A stretch of 14,237 nt of DNA from Pseudomonadota bacterium. Its GTDB lineage: Bacteria; Pseudomonadota; Alphaproteobacteria; Rhizobiales; Xanthobacteraceae. Each line of letters opens with the position of its first letter. The first letter of the stretch is position 1. The position numbers and the translations under genes were made by a program. Below, one piece after another: positions 11,675 through 14,237 of this stretch. Below the pieces are notes generated by a model. The model made no database searches, was not told the DNA's origin, and saw only the letters and a program-made list of their open reading frames with translations. The stretch lies in assembly GCA_023404705.1 (NCBI GenBank), contig JAEYAU010000192.1, positions 1 to 14,237 of the forward strand. Reading direction: 5' to 3'.

Positions 11675-12520
11675 ATGACCCGCAAAGCCATCACGCTCTC
11701 GACCGGCGTCACGCTCGACTATGTCGCGCGCGGCCCGCGCAACGGCCTCCCCGTGCTGCTGCTGCACGGCTGGCCCGACTCGTGGCGCTCCTACGAGACC
11801 ATGCTGCCGCATATGCCGGCGGGCTTCCGCGTGGTCGCGCCCTCGCTGCGCGGCTTCGGCGAGTCGAGCCGGCTCGAGACGAGCTATCGGCCGCAGGACT
11901 TCGCGGCGGATCTGCGCGCCCTCATGGACGCGCTCGGGCTGATGCGCGCCGTCATCGTCGGCCACTCCATGGGCAGCGTGATCGCGCTCAGCTTCGCGCT
12001 CGCGCATCCGGAGCGCGTCGCGGGGCTCGGCCTGATCGGCGGCTTCGCGGGCCTCAAGGACAACGCGCTCTGCCACGACATGTGGGACCAGGCGATCGCC
12101 TCGCTGGAGGAGCCGATCGACTGCGGCTTCGTGCAGGAGTTCCAGGAGAGCACGTTCAACCTGCCGGTCGCGAAGAGCTTCGTGAACATGCTGGTGGCCG
12201 AGAGCCTGCGCGCGCCTGCGCGCGTGTGGCGCGCCTCGTTCCGCGCGCTGCTGCAGGAGGATCTGTCAGCCTCGCTCGGCGAGATCGCGGCACCCACCTT
12301 CCTGATGTGGGGCGACCAGGACGGCATGATCGACCGCAGCGAACAGGACAAGCTCGCCGCGCGCATCCCGGAGGCACATCTGGTGGTCTATCGCGGCTGC
12401 GGCCACAGCCCGCACTGGGAACGGCCCGACCGCGTCGCGGCGGACCTCACGGCCTTCATCTCGGCGCGGGTCGCCGAGGGCGTGCCGGTGCGGCGCGAAG
12501 CGCGGAGGAATGCGGCGTAG
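11675..12520 (+). CDS. Alpha/beta hydrolase
   Basis: This encodes 281 residues from the ATG at 11675, with AGGGGGAG 4-5 nt upstream. The catalytic elements are visible: oxyanion-hole motif HGWPDSW (31-37), nucleophile elbow GHSMG with Ser98, Asp216 in WGDQDGM and His244 in GCGHSPHWERP. Ser as nucleophile excludes a classical epoxide hydrolase or haloalkane dehalogenase, which use Asp, although the HGWPDSW block resembles those enzymes. A cap region lies at about 125-195. No signal peptide, so cytosolic. The substrate cannot be told; esterase, lactonase or C-C hydrolase are all possible. It follows the TTC38-like gene after 10 nt and is followed by a strong hairpin at 12539. Confidence 0.93.
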   Translation: MTRKAITLSTGVTLDYVARGPRNGLPVLLLHGWPDSWRSYETMLPHMPAGFRVVAPSLRGFGESSRLETSYRPQDFAADLRALMDALGLMRAVIVGHSMGSVIALSFALAHPERVAGLGLIGGFAGLKDNALCHDMWDQAIASLEEPIDCGFVQEFQESTFNLPVAKSFVNMLVAESLRAPARVWRASFRALLQEDLSASLGEIAAPTFLMWGDQDGMIDRSEQDKLAARIPEAHLVVYRGCGHSPHWERPDRVAADLTAFISARVAEGVPVRREARRNAA

Positions 12521-12538
12521 CGCGCCGAGCTCGGAGTC

Positions 12539-12562
12539 CTCTCCCCCGCTTGCGGGGGAGAG
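12539..12562. terminator. Strong GC hairpin after the hydrolase gene
   Basis: A perfect 11-bp stem (CTCTCCCCCGC, 12539-12549, with 12552-12562) and a 2-nt TT loop, 19 bases after the hydrolase stop. There is no U-run (AGTTAGACAGG follows). This sequence type is a dispersed intergenic hairpin in many alphaproteobacteria; here it sits where a terminator is needed between convergent genes. Confidence 0.65.
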
Positions 12563-12621
12563 TTAGACAGGGGGCTCTTTCCGCACACGCATGAGCAAGC
12601 GGCGCCCCCTCCCCAGCCCTC

Positions 12622-12637
12622 CCCCCGCAAGCGGGGG
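12622..12637. terminator. Second GC hairpin before the convergent gene end
   Basis: CCCCCGC (12622-12628), AA loop, GCGGGGG (12631-12637), extendable by near-matching CCCT/AGGG flanks. It is the same hairpin type as 12539-12562 with the loop on the opposite strand (AA versus TT), so the two are inverted copies, one for each convergent transcript. It lies 27 bases past the minus-strand stop at 12664. Confidence 0.6.
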
Positions 12638-12663
12638 AGGGAGCGCGCGGAGCAAGCGGCACG

Positions 12664-13146
12664 CTACCGCCTCTTACGCAGATTCAGTGGAAACGCCGGG
12701 GTAAAGTCCTCGCCGTTCCAATAGGTGATCGAGCGGCACGGGCCGTCGCCGCCGGACCGGCCGCAGCTGCCGCCGTGCAGATCCTGGATCATGGCGGGCA
12801 GGCCCTTCTGGCGGGCGAACTTCACCGTGAAGGCGGTGCGGTCCATCACCTTGGCGTACTTGCCGTCGCCGAGCGTCACGAACACCTGGATCAGGCAGCC
12901 GCCGGTCCCGCAGAACACGGTCTCGAACTCCTCGCACGAGGCGTGCTCGTAATTCAGGATGTAATCCGGCTCCCCGTCACCGTTGACGTCGCGACGGGTG
13001 ACGAAGCCCTTTTTCGTCGTGACCTTCCCCTCGCAGTCCTTCTTGGCCTGTTCGAAGCCGGCCGCGACGTCGGCGGGCAGGTTGTCCTGCGCCTGAGCGG
13101 CCGACGAGACCAGGGCGACGAGCGCGGCACAGAGCAGCATACGCAT
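12664..13146 (-). CDS. Small secreted Cys-rich protein with DxNxDG motif
   Basis: This encodes 160 residues from the ATG at 13146, with GAGGAG 5 nt upstream; a second ATG two codons later is possible. A clear signal peptide (MRMLLCAALVALVSSAAQAQ) is cut near residue 19-20. The mature part has six Cys (38, 71, 79, 84, 128, 137), enough for three disulfides in the periplasm. DVNGDGEPDY at 53-62 matches the Ca-binding DxNxDGxxD loop of EF-hand-like, dockerin and FG-GAP/VCBS proteins, and is followed by YILNYEHASCEEF. The GDGKY at 93-97 may be a second, weaker turn. I do not recognise a named family. It is convergent with the hydrolase gene and divergent from the hydrolase-cyclase gene. Function unknown; exported and possibly calcium-binding. 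Confidence 0.85.
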   Translation of the reverse strand: MRMLLCAALVALVSSAAQAQDNLPADVAAGFEQAKKDCEGKVTTKKGFVTRRDVNGDGEPDYILNYEHASCEEFETVFCGTGGCLIQVFVTLGDGKYAKVMDRTAFTVKFARQKGLPAMIQDLHGGSCGRSGGDGPCRSITYWNGEDFTPAFPLNLRKRR

Positions 13147-13290
13147 GGAGGCTCCTCGGGCAGTCCTGGGTTGCGGCCATGCTCTGTCTCGCGGATTGGC
13201 ATCCCGGTTCAAAGGACGGAGGTGGTGCGGGGCCACACGGCTGGCTTCGCGCCCCCGATGCACTAGAGTCGGGCGCGCCACCCGGGGGAG

Positions 13291-14237
13291 ATGGTGACAC
13301 AGCCGACGACCCGATACGCCCGCTCGGGCGATGTGCGCATTGCCTACCAGGTGGTCGGCAACGGGCCGATCGATCTCGTCTTCGTGCCCGGCTTCACCTC
13401 CAACCTCGAGGTGCACTGGGAGGACCCGGGCTTCGTCCATCTGATGCACCGGCTCTCCGCCTTCACGCGGCTGATCATGTTCGACAAGCGCGGCACGGGT
13501 CTGAGCGACCACGGCGACAGCCGCGACCTGCCGAGCCTCGAGACCCGCATGGACGACGTGCGCGCCGTGATGGACGCGGTCGGCTGCGGGCGCGCGGTGC
13601 TGCTCGGCGCCTCCGAAGGCGGGCCGATGTCGATCCTGTTCGCCGCGACCTACCCGGAGCGCACGCGCGCGCTCGTGCTCTACGGCGCCTATGCGCATTT
13701 CCACACCTGGGTGCTCGGCCGCGAGGGGCTCGAGGAGTTCATCCACGGTGTCGAGACGCGCTGGGGCACCGGCGCGGGTTTGCGCTTCTTCGCGCCGGAC
13801 CGGCTGAAGGACGAGCGCTTCCAGGCGTGGTGGGCACGGTTCGAGCGGCTGTCGGCGAGCCCCGGCGCCGCGATCGCGCTCGCGCGCATGAATGCCGGGA
13901 TCGACGTGCGCGACGTGCTGGCGAGCATCGGCGTGCCGACGCTGGTGCTTCACCGCAGCGAGGATGTGCGGGTGAAGATCGCGGGCGGACGTTATCTCGC
14001 CGAGAAGATCCCGGGCGCGCGCTTCGTCGAGATGCCGGGCCGCGATCATCCGATCTGGACCGGCGATACGGACCGGGTCGCCGACGAGATCGAGGAGTTT
14101 CTCACCGGCACGCGCTCGCAGGCGCGGCACGACCGCGTGCTCGCGACGCTCACGGTCGCGCGCATCGTCGCTCCGGCGCGCGTGGCGGCGCGGCTCGGCG
14201 ATGGCCGCTGGGGCGAACAGCTCGCGCTGCTGCGGCG
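13291..14237 (+). CDS. Alpha/beta hydrolase fused to a class III cyclase-type domain, 3' part missing
   Basis: The frame is open for 315 codons to the right edge. The start is uncertain: GGGGGAG directly abuts the ATG at 13291, so GTG at 13294 is equally likely. Residues 1-272 are an alpha/beta hydrolase (TRYARSGDVRIAYQVVG, FDKRGTGLSD) with nucleophile Ser108 in GASEGG, Asp225 in SEDVRV and His253 in GRDHPIW. At about 281 a second domain starts (DRVLAT, then RLGDGRWGEQLALL), aligned with the opening of class III adenylate/guanylate cyclase domains, normally DRVLATVLFTDIVGST with LGDxxWxxLL. Here FTDIV is replaced by VARIV, so Arg291 sits where the first metal-binding Asp should be. Such hydrolase-cyclase fusions are a known architecture. 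This one may be a non-catalytic or regulatory version, but most of the cyclase domain lies outside the window. Confidence 0.88.
   Translation, partial: MVTQPTTRYARSGDVRIAYQVVGNGPIDLVFVPGFTSNLEVHWEDPGFVHLMHRLSAFTRLIMFDKRGTGLSDHGDSRDLPSLETRMDDVRAVMDAVGCGRAVLLGASEGGPMSILFAATYPERTRALVLYGAYAHFHTWVLGREGLEEFIHGVETRWGTGAGLRFFAPDRLKDERFQAWWARFERLSASPGAAIALARMNAGIDVRDVLASIGVPTLVLHRSEDVRVKIAGGRYLAEKIPGARFVEMPGRDHPIWTGDTDRVADEIEEFLTGTRSQARHDRVLATLTVARIVAPARVAARLGDGRWGEQLALLR

Noticed and set aside
10267..11712. 481-codon minus-strand open frame opposite the TTC38-like gene
   Set aside because: Antisense shadow with no domain; the plus strand has conserved TTC38 blocks and a coupled downstream gene.
13147..14130. 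Minus-strand extension upstream of the secreted Cys-rich protein
   Set aside because: It would hide the signal peptide and runs opposite the hydrolase-cyclase gene; the start at 13146 has a ribosome site.
1..14237. CRISPR array, tRNA, rRNA or insertion sequence
   Set aside because: No regularly spaced direct repeats, cloverleaf with CCA end, rRNA signature or transposase-like frame was seen on either strand.

Overview
The window is GC-rich throughout. Several traits point to an alphaproteobacterium of the Hyphomicrobiales/Rhodospirillales type: two candidate GGAAC-N16/17-CGTT promoters of the EcfG general-stress sigma factor, three multi-arm palindromic intergenic repeats of the kind common in Bradyrhizobium-like genomes, a lutABC operon, and a small protein with the 'SFPGSDP' motif. 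The genus cannot be fixed from the sequence alone. No rRNA, tRNA, CRISPR array or insertion sequence is visible. No gene-free stretch exceeds 300 bases; the longest are about 240-265 bases and are described below.

Layout. 1-348 (-) is a truncated gene for an Ada-like Cys-motif protein. 509-760 (-) encodes a small charged protein behind a candidate EcfG promoter, followed by a hairpin. 833-2260 (-) and 2513-3718 (-) encode two periplasmic peptidoglycan enzymes, a YcbB-type L,D-transpeptidase and a PBP4-type D-Ala-D-Ala carboxypeptidase, separated by a 112-bp palindromic repeat. 3779-4387 (+) is a HigBA/RelE-type toxin-antitoxin pair in which the toxin has a one-base frameshift and the antitoxin is intact; it has a textbook promoter with an embedded operator and probably a leaderless mRNA. 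4394-7340 (-) is lutABC, for lactate oxidation, with each gene pair overlapping by 4 nt. 7605-8072 (+) is a two-CBS-domain protein behind a second candidate EcfG promoter.

8244-9262 (-) is the most unusual part: four genes for 58-62 residue peptides, each starting with a bacteriocin-type double-glycine leader (consensus L-S/D-x-x-E-L-D-x-V-x-G-A/G). In three of them the predicted cut falls after residue 23. They form two pairs (9262-8864 and 8623-8244). A TetR-family regulator (9444-10091, -) lies directly upstream in the same direction. Each peptide pair and tetR is preceded by a TGTGA-N6-TCACA palindrome, which suggests one shared regulator. No peptidase-containing ABC exporter or modifying enzyme is present in the window.

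10345-12520 (+) encodes a TTC38/StaR-like tetratricopeptide protein and an alpha/beta hydrolase, probably co-transcribed, divergent from tetR across a region with a second kind of palindrome (TGTACC-N3-GGTACA). Strong GC hairpins separate this unit from a convergent gene for a small secreted Cys-rich protein (12664-13146, -). From 13291 (+) to the right edge runs an alpha/beta hydrolase fused to the start of a class III nucleotide-cyclase domain; the first metal-binding Asp of that domain appears to be replaced.

Two themes recur: envelope and stress functions (peptidoglycan crosslinking, EcfG-type promoters, CBS protein), and a small candidate secreted-peptide locus with its own regulator.
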